This document shows positions 8,789 to 17,142 of a DNA stretch of 64,000 nt, piece after piece. The notes under the pieces are model-generated. The model saw only the letters and a program-made list of their open reading frames with translations, did not search any database and was not told the origin of the DNA. Each line of letters begins with the position of its first letter. The stretch's first letter is position 1. This DNA comes from Microbacterium croceum (GTDB taxonomy: Bacteria; Actinomycetota; Actinomycetes; Actinomycetales; Microbacteriaceae): positions 558,001 through 622,000 of the forward strand of contig NZ_JAHWXN010000001.1 in the NCBI RefSeq assembly GCF_023091245.1, written 5' to 3'. The translations under genes and the position numbers were made by a program.

Positions 8789-9412
8789 CTATCGAACGAC
8801 AGCCCGGAGAACCCGGGTCGTCTCCGAGAGCACCCCATCGCCGAGAACCTCGACGCGCACATCTGACAACGTGAACTTCTTGATGGCCTTCTGCGCCGCC
8901 GCGATCTCGCTATCGACATTCATGCCCTTGAGCAGCGCGAGCTCTCCCCCGTCTTTCACCAGCGGGGCAGTCAGGGGGATGAGGGTACGCAACGCACTCA
9001 CAGCTCTCGCTGTCACGACGTCGAATCCGTCGGGGCGGCGTACATCCTCAGCGCGGGCACGGTGAACCACCACGTTCTCCAGGCCCAGTGCCGTCACCTG
9101 CTCGTTGAGCCAGGTGACACGCCGCTCCATCGGCTCGATCAGGGTCCACTGCACATCTGGACGTGCGATGGCGAGCACCAAACCGGGAAGGCCGGCACCG
9201 GAACCGATGTCCGCCACAGATCCATGGAAGAGCGGAGCTGCGATCACACTGTTCAGGATGTGTCGCGTCCACAGTCGAGGAAGCTCGAGCGGTCCGATCA
9301 GACCGCGCTCCTCCCCTTCACGCGCCAGCGCATCCGTGAACTGTCGCGCCACGTCGATCCGATCTCCGAAGAGATCAGCGGCTATCCTCGGCTCCTTCTC
9401 GAGAACAGTCAC
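8789..9412 (-). CDS. rsmG: 16S rRNA (guanine-527 N7)-methyltransferase RsmG (GidB)
   Basis: SAM-dependent methyltransferase that modifies G527 of 16S rRNA; loss is known in other bacteria to give low-level streptomycin resistance. The SAM-binding glycine-rich loop ADIGSGAGLPGLVLAI lies near residues 67-82, followed by the acidic strand end IEPMERR. The long open frame reaches upstream across a parS site, but I choose the GTG at 9412 because ggggag precedes it by 7 bases and it yields the usual 207 residues. The parS at 9431-9446 is then in the short leader between khpB and rsmG. Confidence 0.92.
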   Translation of the reverse strand: MTVLEKEPRIAADLFGDRIDVARQFTDALAREGEERGLIGPLELPRLWTRHILNSVIAAPLFHGSVADIGSGAGLPGLVLAIARPDVQWTLIEPMERRVTWLNEQVTALGLENVVVHRARAEDVRRPDGFDVVTARAVSALRTLIPLTAPLVKDGGELALLKGMNVDSEIAAAQKAIKKFTLSDVRVEVLGDGVLSETTRVLRAVVR

Positions 9413-9430
9413 GTGCGCACTCCCCGTTGA

Positions 9431-9446
9431 TGTTTCACGTGAAACA
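9431..9446. promoter_or_regulatory. parS site 8 (between khpB and rsmG)
   Basis: TGTTTCACGTGAAACA, with the dyad extending to 9426-9451 (26 bases). It begins immediately after the khpB stop codon and upstream of the rsmG start, in the middle of an operon. Confidence 0.95.
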
Positions 9447-9938
9447 TCAACGTCGGCGAAGGACCGTGTGCCGGTCTGCACCCTCGCCGTAGGACTCCGA
9501 CACCAGGCCACGGTCCGAGGCGATGTCGTGCACCAGCTTGCGCTCGTAACTCGACATGGCCGGCAGCGACGCCTGCGACGATCCCTCATCGAGCTTGACA
9601 GCCGCAGCATCGACCAGAGTCTCCAGCTGCCGACGGCGGATGTCGCGAGATCCGCCGATGTCGAGGATCAGACGAGAGAACGCACCGGTCTTGTTCTGCA
9701 CTGCGAGGCGCGTCAGCTCCTGCAGAGCCTGCACCGTGTCGGGAGCAGAGAGGAGTGCGAGTCCGTCATCCTCCGCTTCGACCGATACGTAGGCGCGGCC
9801 CTGACGAACGTCGAGGTTCAGGTCGCCATCGATGTCAGCGATGTCGAGGAGTTCCTCGAGGTAATCCGCGGCGATGTCGCCTTCGTTCTCGAGCTGAGCC
9901 ACCGTGGGTTCGACGCTCTCCGTCACGCTCTCGGTCAT
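9447..9938 (-). CDS. khpB: RNA-binding protein KhpB/Jag (KH and R3H domains)
   Basis: Cytoplasmic RNA-binding protein of 163 residues encoded next to yidC, as in most Gram-positives. An acidic N-terminal stretch is followed by a type II KH domain (about residues 30-90) and a C-terminal R3H domain containing RKLVHDIASDRGLVSESYGEG, where the Arg and His of the R3H motif are visible. In other bacteria Jag/KhpB pairs with KhpA and affects cell division and envelope synthesis through RNA. Its ATG overlaps the yidC stop by four bases, so the two are translationally coupled. Confidence 0.9.
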   Translation of the reverse strand: MTESVTESVEPTVAQLENEGDIAADYLEELLDIADIDGDLNLDVRQGRAYVSVEAEDDGLALLSAPDTVQALQELTRLAVQNKTGAFSRLILDIGGSRDIRRRQLETLVDAAAVKLDEGSSQASLPAMSSYERKLVHDIASDRGLVSESYGEGADRHTVLRRR

Positions 9939-11005
9939 GAGGCGCTCCCCTTCTTCTTCGCACGCTTCTTGCCGACGGGCTGCTGTCGCTTCGGAGCCTC
10001 GGCCTTCGCCTTCTCGACTTCCTCGAGCTTGCGCTGCTGCTCCGCCTCGTACACCGACATAGGAACGACCTTGCCCGATGAGTCGATCGCCTTGCCCTTG
10101 CGGGCCAACCGCTCCTCGCGCGCCTTCGCCGCTTCAGAGCCGGGGGTCGGCATCTCGCGGATGACGAGGAACTGCTGTCCCATGGTCCAGAGGTTCGAGA
10201 TGAACCAGTACACGACGACGCCGAGCGGGAAGAAGATGCCCGAGAAGATGAAGCCCAGGGGCAGCACGTAGAGCATGATCTTCTGCATCTGGTACGCCTG
10301 GCCGGTCTTGGCCTCGGGCGACAGGTTCTTCGAGATGATCTGCAGCTGGGTGAAGAACTGCGAACCGATCATGAGTACGACGAGCGTGACGAGGATGATG
10401 ATCGCGGTCGTGTTACCGGTGTCGACGGCATTCCCGAGCGTCTCGTGCAGGGAGGCCACCCCGAAGAGCTTGGCGTCGTAGAACTGCTGGGTCAGCTCCG
10501 GGTTGAGCAGGCCCACTCCTCCGATGCTGTCCTTCGCGTGCTTGCTGACGTCGCTCAGCACGCTGAACAGTGAGAAGAAGATCGGCATCTGTACGAGCAG
10601 AGGCAGGCAGCTCGACATCGGCGTCGTGCCGTGTTTCTTGTACAGCGCCATGGTCTCGCGGCTCATGGCCTCACGAGAGAGCTGGTCCTTCTTGCCGCGA
10701 TACTTCTCCTGTACTTTTCGCAGTTCAGGAGCAATTTCCATCATCTTTCGCTGGCTCTTGATCTGCTTCACGAAGAGCGGGATCAGAGCAGCACGGACCA
10801 CGATGACGAGACCGACGATCGACAGTACCCACGTGAGTCCGGATGCCGCCGGCAGCCCGACCGCCGTGAGAAGCCAGTGCCAAGCGACGAGGATCAGCTC
10901 GACGACCCACTTCAGCGGCCACAGAATGGTGCCGAGCAGATCGAAGCCTCCCGCGGCGGGCGCGTCGCTGGGAGTTGTGCTGGCTAGTAGGAGATCAAGA
11001 CCCAC
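9935..11005 (-). CDS. yidC: Membrane protein insertase YidC (Oxa1 family)
   Basis: Inserts and folds membrane proteins alone or with SecYEG. Of 356 residues, the core shows five hydrophobic segments; the hydrophilic groove arginine is likely in VIVVRAALIPLFVKQIKSQ, and the coiled hairpin EKYRGKKDQLSREAMSRE follows. PMSSCLPLLVQMPIFFSLF is the conserved third membrane region. The C-terminus is a long Lys-rich tail (GKKRAKKKG) that probably contacts ribosomes. Start is GTG at 11005 with aaagga spaced 7 bases upstream inside the end of yidD. Confidence 0.95.
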   Translation of the reverse strand: MGLDLLLASTTPSDAPAAGGFDLLGTILWPLKWVVELILVAWHWLLTAVGLPAASGLTWVLSIVGLVIVVRAALIPLFVKQIKSQRKMMEIAPELRKVQEKYRGKKDQLSREAMSRETMALYKKHGTTPMSSCLPLLVQMPIFFSLFSVLSDVSKHAKDSIGGVGLLNPELTQQFYDAKLFGVASLHETLGNAVDTGNTTAIIILVTLVVLMIGSQFFTQLQIISKNLSPEAKTGQAYQMQKIMLYVLPLGFIFSGIFFPLGVVVYWFISNLWTMGQQFLVIREMPTPGSEAAKAREERLARKGKAIDSSGKVVPMSVYEAEQQRKLEEVEKAKAEAPKRQQPVGKKRAKKKGSAS

Positions 11006-11008
11006 TGA

Positions 11009-11359
11009 TCAGTCCTTTCGGGCAGGGACGACGAAACCGCGAGCAGTCAGGTCGTAGCGGAAGTGCTTGTGCGGCTGAACGTCATCGACGCCACCGCGAG
11101 ACCAAGGGTTGCAACGAAGGATGCGCCAGGCCGAGACCAGCGATCCCCGCACAGCGCCGTGCTGTTGCACTGCACCTACAGCGTAGGCGGAACACGACGG
11201 GTAGTACGCACACACATCTCCATACAGAGGAGAGATCACCGTGCGGTATCCCGCGAGGAATCCCAGCACCAGGTTGCGCGGGATCAGCGGGATGCTCCGC
11301 AGCAGATCGCGACCCTGCAGATGCGCGTCGCCGATCGACGAAGCCGGAAGAGCCGTCAT
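11009..11359 (-). CDS. yidD: Membrane protein insertion efficiency factor YidD
   Basis: Small membrane-associated protein that aids YidC-dependent insertion. The family core is clear: GYRTVISPLYGDVCAYYPSCSAYAVGAVQQHGAV, with the conserved Cys pair, then WRILRCNPWSRGGVDDV. Length is 116 residues from the ATG at 11359, which overlaps the rnpA stop by four bases; the frame is open further upstream but that part is a shadow of rnpA. The C-terminal extension of about 20 residues beyond the core is common in actinobacteria. Confidence 0.93.
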   Translation of the reverse strand: MTALPASSIGDAHLQGRDLLRSIPLIPRNLVLGFLAGYRTVISPLYGDVCAYYPSCSAYAVGAVQQHGAVRGSLVSAWRILRCNPWSRGGVDDVQPHKHFRYDLTARGFVVPARKD

Positions 11360-11712
11360 GTCGGTACCTCGGCAGGCGCCGGACTCAGTCGGCCGAGGCA
11401 GCGGTTCACATCCGCACTCAGTTCCGCATAGGTCGCGGTGGCAGACGCAGGAAGGGCACGGATGACGACATCCGTGCCCTCGGGGACGCGCGGCAGCGCC
11501 TCCGCGCAGACGGCTTTGAGCCGTCTGCGTACGGAGTTGCGCACCACGGCGTTCCCCACCTGCTTGCTGATGATGAAACCGAACCGTGCAACGGTGCTCT
11601 CGCCCGTCGACAACATCGAGGTCACGACGCGCGCCCCGCCACAACGGGATCCACGTCGAACGACCAGTCGATAGTCGCTCCCGCGGGTCAGCCGATACGG
11701 GCGGGCGAGCAC
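11356..11712 (-). CDS. rnpA: Ribonuclease P protein component
   Basis: Protein subunit that helps the RNase P RNA bind pre-tRNA and cleave the 5' leader. The RNR motif is present as GNAVVRNSVRRRLK, and the N-terminal RLTRGSDYRLVVRRG is typical. It has 118 residues with a GTG start six bases after the rpmH stop, giving the classic rpmH-rnpA-yidD-yidC order. Confidence 0.95.
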   Translation of the reverse strand: MLARPYRLTRGSDYRLVVRRGSRCGGARVVTSMLSTGESTVARFGFIISKQVGNAVVRNSVRRRLKAVCAEALPRVPEGTDVVIRALPASATATYAELSADVNRCLGRLSPAPAEVPT

Positions 11713-11718
11713 AGCGGA

Positions 11719-11856
11719 CTACGCGGAGAGCTCGGTGCGGCCCTTCGCGCGACGAGCGGCGAGGATGCCGCGGCCGGCGCGGGTGCGCATGCGAGCACGG
11801 AAGCCGTGCTTCTTGGCACGACGACGGTTGTTGGGCTGGAAGGTGCGCTTAGTCAT
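11719..11856 (-). CDS. rpmH: 50S ribosomal protein L34
   Basis: 45-residue, very basic protein opening [19 protein letters not shown] and continuing [14 protein letters not shown], which is a near-universal L34 sequence. It starts the minus-strand block that runs through rnpA, yidD, yidC, khpB and rsmG. It is divergent from dnaA, as in most bacteria. Confidence 0.98.
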   Translation of the reverse strand: MTKRTFQPNNRRRAKKHGFRARMRTRAGRGILAARRAKGRTELSA

Positions 11857-12174
11857 GGAATCACTCCGGGAATGCTGCCACCGGGTTCACTGCGACCGGA
11901 GACATGGGGTACTGCCAAAAATGGCATAAGTCAACCAAGTAAGGGTACGTCTTGGTGGCGCGCAGAGCAAATCTGCGCGCTGAGGCATACGGCGTCCAGA
12001 GTGAACCGCACAGCCATTATCCACAACCCTCGTGCTCGGCGCGTGCACAACACGCTCGCGTGTTTTCAAGGGCAGGTTGCCGTTCGAGGCCCGGATGACT
12101 ACCGTGGCAGAGCAAGTTATCCACAGGGGACCGCAGCATCGAGGACCCCTCACCGATCCCCCGCCCGGAGCGTC
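11857..12174. promoter_or_regulatory. rpmH-dnaA divergent promoter region with two DnaA boxes
   Basis: 318 bases between the two start codons. Perfect DnaA boxes TTATCCACA occur at 12017-12025 and 12117-12125; the second is 49 bases upstream of the dnaA ATG. They fit autoregulation of dnaA and a possible minor part of the origin. An A/T-richer stretch near 11910-11945 probably holds the rpmH promoter. I cannot assign -35/-10 boxes with confidence. Confidence 0.7.
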
Positions 12175-13587
12175 ATGTCCACACCAGCCCAGCCCGACGT
12201 CCCGATCTGGACCACGGTGCAGGAGCTGCTGGAGTCTGATGATCGCGTCACTCCACAGCTCCAGGGCTTCCTCAGCCTCGCCGTCCCAGCCGGCGTGATG
12301 GCCGCGACCCTCTACCTCGAGGTTCCGAACGATCTCACCGCGGCGCAGATCAACAAGAGGCTCCGTCTTCCGATCATGGAAGCGCTCACCCACCTGGGCG
12401 ATGAGGTCACGGCTTTCCGCGTCGTCGTCAATCACGAACTCGCCGAGCAGCCCACCGCTCCGATCCCCGTGTCCGAGTTCGGACGTCAGGACGGTGACTT
12501 CGCGCGGCAGGACCATGTGCGCGTCGAGTCCCCCATGGAACAGCCGACGCCGATGCGGCACGAGTCACGCCTCAACCCGAAGTACACCTTCGACAACTTC
12601 GTCATCGGTCAGTCCAACCGCTTCGCCCATGCGGCAGCCGTCGCCGTGGCCGAAGCGCCGGCCAAGGCGTACAACCCCCTCTTCATCTACGGAGACTCCG
12701 GTCTGGGCAAGACGCACCTCCTCCACGCCATCGGCGACTACGCGCAGTCCCTCTATCCGGGCGTCAAAGTGCGGTACGTGTCGAGCGAGGAGTTCACGAA
12801 CGACTTCATCAACTCGATCGCGAACAACCGTGGCGCCGCGTTCCAGGCGCGCTACCGCGAGGTCGACATCCTCCTGATCGACGACATCCAGTTCCTGCAG
12901 GGACGTGCGGAGACCCAGGAAGCCTTCTTCCACACCTTCAACACGCTCCACGACCACAACAAGCAGGTGGTCATCACGAGCGATGTCGCGCCGAAGCACC
13001 TCACCGGTTTCGAGGACCGGATGCGCAGCCGCTTCGAGTGGGGCCTCATCACCGACGTGCAGGCACCCGACCTCGAGACGCGTATCGCGATCCTCCGTAA
13101 GAAGGCACAGAGCGAGGCCCTCCACATCCCCGATGAGGTGCTGGAGTACATCGCGACCGTCGTGTCCTCCAACATCCGCGAGCTCGAAGGCGCCCTGATC
13201 CGCGTCTCGGCTTTTGCGAGCCTCAACCGGTCGGCGCTCGACATCTCGCTCGCGCAGACGGTCCTGCGCGACATCATCGACACGGCGGAAGACAACATCA
13301 TCTCGCCGACCGACATCATCACCGCCACCGCGCAGTACTTCAAGCTCACGGTCGACGACCTCTACGGATCGAGCAGATCGCAGCAGATCGCGACCTCGCG
13401 CCAGATCGCGATGTACCTGTGCCGTGAGCGCACGAGTCTGTCGCTGCCGAAGATCGGGCAGCTCTTCGGCAATCGCGACCACACGACCGTGATGTACGCC
13501 TACAAGAAGATCAGCGAACTCATGAAGGAACGGCGCTCGATCTACAACCAGGTCACGGAGATCACCACTCAGCTCGGTCGCCGCTGA
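12175..13587 (+). CDS. dnaA: Chromosomal replication initiator DnaA
   Basis: AAA+ initiator that binds DnaA boxes and opens oriC. Domain I (residues 1 to about 90) precedes a short linker; Walker [12 protein letters not shown] is near 172-182 and Walker [11 protein letters not shown] near 232. The C-terminal domain IV carries the DnaA-box reading helix ([24 protein letters not shown] region, about 425-446). I choose the ATG at 12175, giving 470 residues, because the homologous part starts there ([13 protein letters not shown]); the frame is open far upstream but crosses the rpmH/rnpA region. Confidence 0.97.
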   Translation: MSTPAQPDVPIWTTVQELLESDDRVTPQLQGFLSLAVPAGVMAATLYLEVPNDLTAAQINKRLRLPIMEALTHLGDEVTAFRVVVNHELAEQPTAPIPVSEFGRQDGDFARQDHVRVESPMEQPTPMRHESRLNPKYTFDNFVIGQSNRFAHAAAVAVAEAPAKAYNPLFIYGDSGLGKTHLLHAIGDYAQSLYPGVKVRYVSSEEFTNDFINSIANNRGAAFQARYREVDILLIDDIQFLQGRAETQEAFFHTFNTLHDHNKQVVITSDVAPKHLTGFEDRMRSRFEWGLITDVQAPDLETRIAILRKKAQSEALHIPDEVLEYIATVVSSNIRELEGALIRVSAFASLNRSALDISLAQTVLRDIIDTAEDNIISPTDIITATAQYFKLTVDDLYGSSRSQQIATSRQIAMYLCRERTSLSLPKIGQLFGNRDHTTVMYAYKKISELMKERRSIYNQVTEITTQLGRR

Positions 13588-13609
13588 GGGCTCGTCACAC
13601 TCCCGCAGA

Positions 13610-13650
13610 GGGGGACACCGCATCCGTTCGGGTGGGGTGTCCCCCTTTTT
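13610..13650 (+). terminator. Rho-independent terminator of dnaA
   Basis: Stem gggggacacc pairs perfectly with ggtgtccccc around a 16-base loop and is followed by five T residues. It separates dnaA transcription from oriC. Confidence 0.9.
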
Positions 13651-14082
13651 GCCGACTTGACACGCCGACCGGGCCCCCGGTAAATGCGTCTATGCACATG
13701 TGGATAACTTGTGGATGAATGTTGAACGGCGACGCCCGGATGTGGGCCGATCACGCAAACCTGTGGATAACTCCGGGGAAGTCCCCAGGGGCCGGATCGT
13801 CCTCCACCCCCGGTTTCCTCAGGGATTCCACAAGTGACAAAGGTGTAGTTCCTTACTCCCGACAGCTATCCACCGAGTTATCCACAGAATCCACAGCTGT
13901 TAACACTGTTAAGGAGTTAACCCAGTTAAGGCGCGATCCGATCACCAGACAGTGTGAAAACCGGGATCCGAATCACAAATCCCTCGGGCGTAGGGATACC
14001 TGTGACTCTGGGGCTAGCATGGGAAGCCCTGCACAGGGACAGACGACGACACACGTCGAAGAATGACGACAAGGGAGCACCC
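13651..14082. other. Chromosomal replication origin oriC
   Basis: Gene-free dnaA-dnaN spacer. Perfect DnaA boxes: 13699-13707 and 13762-13770 (minus orientation) and 13878-13886 (plus). Near matches are at 13710-13718, 13866-13874 and 13887-13895. Directly after the last one comes an A/T-rich stretch with four GTTAAC/GTTAAG units (13899-13930), a good candidate for the unwinding element. Site order suggests DnaA loading next to the GTTAA repeats. The right part (13931-14082) presumably holds the dnaN promoter, which I cannot pinpoint. Confidence 0.9.
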
Positions 14083-15225
14083 GTGAGGTTTCAGGTCAAC
14101 CGCGATGTCTTCAGCGAGGCAGTCTCGTTCGTCGTCAAGCTTCTGCCGCAGCGCAATCCCCAGCCGATCCTCGCCGGCGTCCTGATCGAGGCGGATGGCT
14201 CGGGACTCACACTCTCGGCCTTCGACTACGAGGCGTCGGCTCGCACGACCATCGAGGCGACAGTCGATACGCCCGGCACGATCCTCGTGCACGGCCGACT
14301 GCTGTCCGACATCGCGAGCCGGCTTCCGAACGCACCGATCGAGATCGCCGTCGAAGAAGACGGCGGCATCACCGTCACCTGCGGATCCGCCCGATTCACC
14401 CTTGCAGCGATGCCGGTCGAGGAATATCCCTCGATCCCGGAGGTCTCCGGCTCGTCGGGTGTCGTGCCGGCCGACGATTTCGCCACGGCGATCTCCCAGG
14501 TCGGTTTCGCCGCCTCCCGTGATGATGTGACCCCCGTTCTCACAGGTGTGCAGCTCGAGGTCTCCGGTCACAATCTCAGCCTCGTCGCCACCGACCGTTA
14601 CCGGGTCTCTCTCCGGGATGTCCCGTGGGACGGCGAGACCGTCGAGACGACGGCGCTTGTTCCCGCGCGTACGCTGCTCGAGGTCGGAAAGACCTTCGGG
14701 CATGCGGGCACGATCCAGATCGCCTTCTCGGGTGCGGGCGATCGCGAGATCATCGCGTTCACCTCGGGTAACAAGACCGTGACTTCTCTGCTGATCAAGG
14801 GCAACTTCCCGCCCGTGCGCCGACTGTTCCCCGAGCAGACGGACCACTACGCGGTCATCAACACGGCAGACCTCGTCGAGGCCGTTCGCCGTGTCGCACT
14901 CGTGCTCGACCGCGCCGCCCCGCTGCGTTTCACGTTCTCGAGCGACAGTGTGACCATGGATGCGTCGGGCAGTGAGCACGCGCGTGCATCCGAATCGGTC
15001 GACGCGATCCTCCACGGCGGTGACGAGGTCACCCTCGGGCTGAACCCGCAGTACCTGATCGAAGCCCTCGGCGCGGTGAAGAGCGAGTTCGTGCGCGTGA
15101 CCTTCACTTCGAGCGACAACGCCAACAAGCTGAGCCCGGTCCTCGTGACGAGCCAGACCTCGGTCGACCAGGCCGGCCTGGATTCCTTCAAGTACCTGCT
15201 GCAGCCGAACCTCCTCCTGCGCTGA
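14083..15225 (+). CDS. dnaN: DNA polymerase III beta sliding clamp
   Basis: Ring-shaped processivity clamp of replicative polymerase. It is 380 residues long with three repeated clamp domains; the N-terminal MRFQVNRDVFSEAVSFV and the C-terminal PQYLIEALGAV region match the family. The GTG at 14083 with aaggga upstream gives the normal N-terminus; the longer open frame begins inside oriC. recF follows 73 bases downstream. Confidence 0.97.
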   Translation: MRFQVNRDVFSEAVSFVVKLLPQRNPQPILAGVLIEADGSGLTLSAFDYEASARTTIEATVDTPGTILVHGRLLSDIASRLPNAPIEIAVEEDGGITVTCGSARFTLAAMPVEEYPSIPEVSGSSGVVPADDFATAISQVGFAASRDDVTPVLTGVQLEVSGHNLSLVATDRYRVSLRDVPWDGETVETTALVPARTLLEVGKTFGHAGTIQIAFSGAGDREIIAFTSGNKTVTSLLIKGNFPPVRRLFPEQTDHYAVINTADLVEAVRRVALVLDRAAPLRFTFSSDSVTMDASGSEHARASESVDAILHGGDEVTLGLNPQYLIEALGAVKSEFVRVTFTSSDNANKLSPVLVTSQTSVDQAGLDSFKYLLQPNLLLR

Positions 15226-15298
15226 CACCGGTTCCTCGCCGGAGACGCTCCCGTCTCGTCGTGTGTCCAGTGTCAGACGCCGAAGGTAGGGTGAAACC

Positions 15299-16522
15299 GT
15301 GATTGTGGAGCACCTGAGTCTGGTCGATTTCCGCAATTACGCGACCGCAGATCTCGTGCTGCACCCGGGACCGAACGTGCTGGTGGGCCTCAACGGGCAG
15401 GGCAAGACGAATCTGGCCGAGGCGGTCGTGTTCCTTGCGACGCTCGGTTCGCATCGGGTGTCGTCCGATGCCCCGATGGTGCGCGACGGCCAGGAGTACG
15501 CGATCATCCGTGCCCGTCTCTCACACGGTGAGCGCCGAGTGCTGGTCGAGGTGCAGCTGAATCGTCAGGGGTCGAACAAGGCGCGCATCAACGGCTCCCT
15601 GTCGAAGACCAACGAGCTCCCCCGTTATGCCCATGTGGTGCTGTTCGCGCCGGAGGATCTGCAGATCGTGCGCGGAGATCCGTCGTCGCGTCGACGCTTC
15701 GTCGATCAGCTCCTCATCCAGCGCACGCCCCGGCTCTCCGCGGTTCTGGCCGATTACGATCGTGTGCTCAAACAGCGCAATGCGCTGTTGAAGTCGGCGA
15801 GGGCTCGCGGAATCAAGGGCGAGGCGCTGAGCACCCTCGACGTGTGGGACGACAAGTTGGTCGCGCTCGGCTCGGAGATCATCGTGGCTCGTCAGCGGCT
15901 GGCGGCAGATCTGCAGAAGCCGGTGGCCGATGCCTACGCGGCGATCGCCGGCGCGGATCATCAGCCGCAGCTCGAATGGGCGCTGTCGGTGCGCGGTGCA
16001 GACCCCGAAGAAGAGACAGGGCGCGTCGATGCCCAGGGCGATGCCGTGATCGAGACCTCCGGCGATATCGCCGAGATGTTCCGCGCGTCGCTCCTGGCCA
16101 AGCGCTCGAGCGAACTCGAGCGTGGCCTGACGCTCACGGGTCCCCATCGCGACGATCTGGTTCTGCGTGTGCGTTCTCTTCCCGTGAAGGGCTATGCCTC
16201 ACACGGCGAATCCTGGTCAGTCGCTCTCGCACTGCGCCTCGCATCGGCGGAGCTGCTGCGCAGCGAGTCGCCCGCGGGCGATCCGGTGCTGATCCTCGAT
16301 GACGTGTTCGCCGAGCTCGACGCCAACCGTCGCCAGCGATTGGCCGACCTCACCGCCGGCTATGAGCAGGTGGTGGTCACGGCGGCCGTGGAGGAGGATA
16401 TCCCCGAGGTGCTGCACGCTCACGTGGTGCGCATCAGCGCAGGGACCATCAGCGACGACCGCAGTGTGTCGACCGGCGCGGCGACAGCGAACGTCACGGA
16501 TCAGGAGGCGACGGATGAGTGA
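15299..16522 (+). CDS. recF: DNA replication and repair protein RecF
   Basis: SMC-like ATPase that helps load RecA at gapped DNA. Walker A GLNGQGKTNL is near residues 29-38; the signature motif lies around GYASHGESWSVALALRLA and Walker B is PVLILDDVFAELD. Length of 407 residues is normal. The GTG start is the first sensible codon. The stop overlaps the dciA ATG by eight bases, so the pair is translationally coupled. Confidence 0.95.
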   Translation: MIVEHLSLVDFRNYATADLVLHPGPNVLVGLNGQGKTNLAEAVVFLATLGSHRVSSDAPMVRDGQEYAIIRARLSHGERRVLVEVQLNRQGSNKARINGSLSKTNELPRYAHVVLFAPEDLQIVRGDPSSRRRFVDQLLIQRTPRLSAVLADYDRVLKQRNALLKSARARGIKGEALSTLDVWDDKLVALGSEIIVARQRLAADLQKPVADAYAAIAGADHQPQLEWALSVRGADPEEETGRVDAQGDAVIETSGDIAEMFRASLLAKRSSELERGLTLTGPHRDDLVLRVRSLPVKGYASHGESWSVALALRLASAELLRSESPAGDPVLILDDVFAELDANRRQRLADLTAGYEQVVVTAAVEEDIPEVLHAHVVRISAGTISDDRSVSTGAATANVTDQEATDE

Positions 16523-17024
16523 CATCACCGTGGATGCCGCCGCGGCATCCGAAGCCCCCGAGACCGTCTCCACCTACCTGCGGTTGCGTGGTCTCAAGCC
16601 GAGCCCGAACTCGTGGAAGCGCAAGCGCCGCATCCGTGATGATGATGACAACGCCCCGTTCACCCCCGGTCGCGACCCCGGAACCCTCGGCGACGTGCTC
16701 GACAAGTTGAGCCGGGACTCCGGGTGGCAGACCACGCTCGCCCGCGAAGACCTGGTGCGTCAGTGGGCGGACCTCGCGGGGGCCGACACCGCGAAGCACT
16801 CGGAGCCGGTCTCGTTGGAGCGCGGTCTGCTCACGGTGAAGTGCGATTCGACGGCCTGGGCGAAGAACCTCCAGTACATGCGCGCGACCATCGTCACCGA
16901 GATCGGACGACGCTATCCGGATGCCGGCGTGGAGAACCTCCGCTTCATCGGACCGGACGTTCCCTCTTGGAAATGGGGTCCCAGAGCCGTCCCAGGGCGG
17001 GGTCCACGCGATACCTACGGGTAG
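16515..17024 (+). CDS. DciA-like protein (DUF721), helicase loader
   Basis: 169-residue protein with a basic, disordered N-terminal half (NSWKRKRRIRDDDD) and a C-terminal DUF721 domain (about residues 55-145) with RQWADLAGADTAKHSEP and STAWAKNLQYMR, hallmarks of the family. In bacteria without DnaC/DnaI, DciA proteins load the replicative helicase; M. tuberculosis Rv0004 at the same position has this role. Function is by family and position. The start overlaps the recF stop. The C-terminal extension is Pro/Gly-rich. Confidence 0.88.
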   Translation: MSDITVDAAAASEAPETVSTYLRLRGLKPSPNSWKRKRRIRDDDDNAPFTPGRDPGTLGDVLDKLSRDSGWQTTLAREDLVRQWADLAGADTAKHSEPVSLERGLLTVKCDSTAWAKNLQYMRATIVTEIGRRYPDAGVENLRFIGPDVPSWKWGPRAVPGRGPRDTYG

Positions 17025-17142
17025 GACACCATCGGCAGGGTCCCGACGGCTCAGAGGGCCACACGCGGCCGTTGAGCGGCATTCCACGATAAAACCCCGC
17101 TAGAATGGGAGTTCGTGATATCGATGTGGAGAATGCCCTCTG

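Noticed and set aside
10975-12174. Long upstream extension of the dnaA frame
   Set aside because: It crosses yidC, yidD, rnpA and rpmH on the other strand; DnaA homology begins at 12175.
17025-17142. Possible small gene between dciA and gyrB
   Set aside because: Only shadow-like short frames; the region most likely holds the gyrB promoter.
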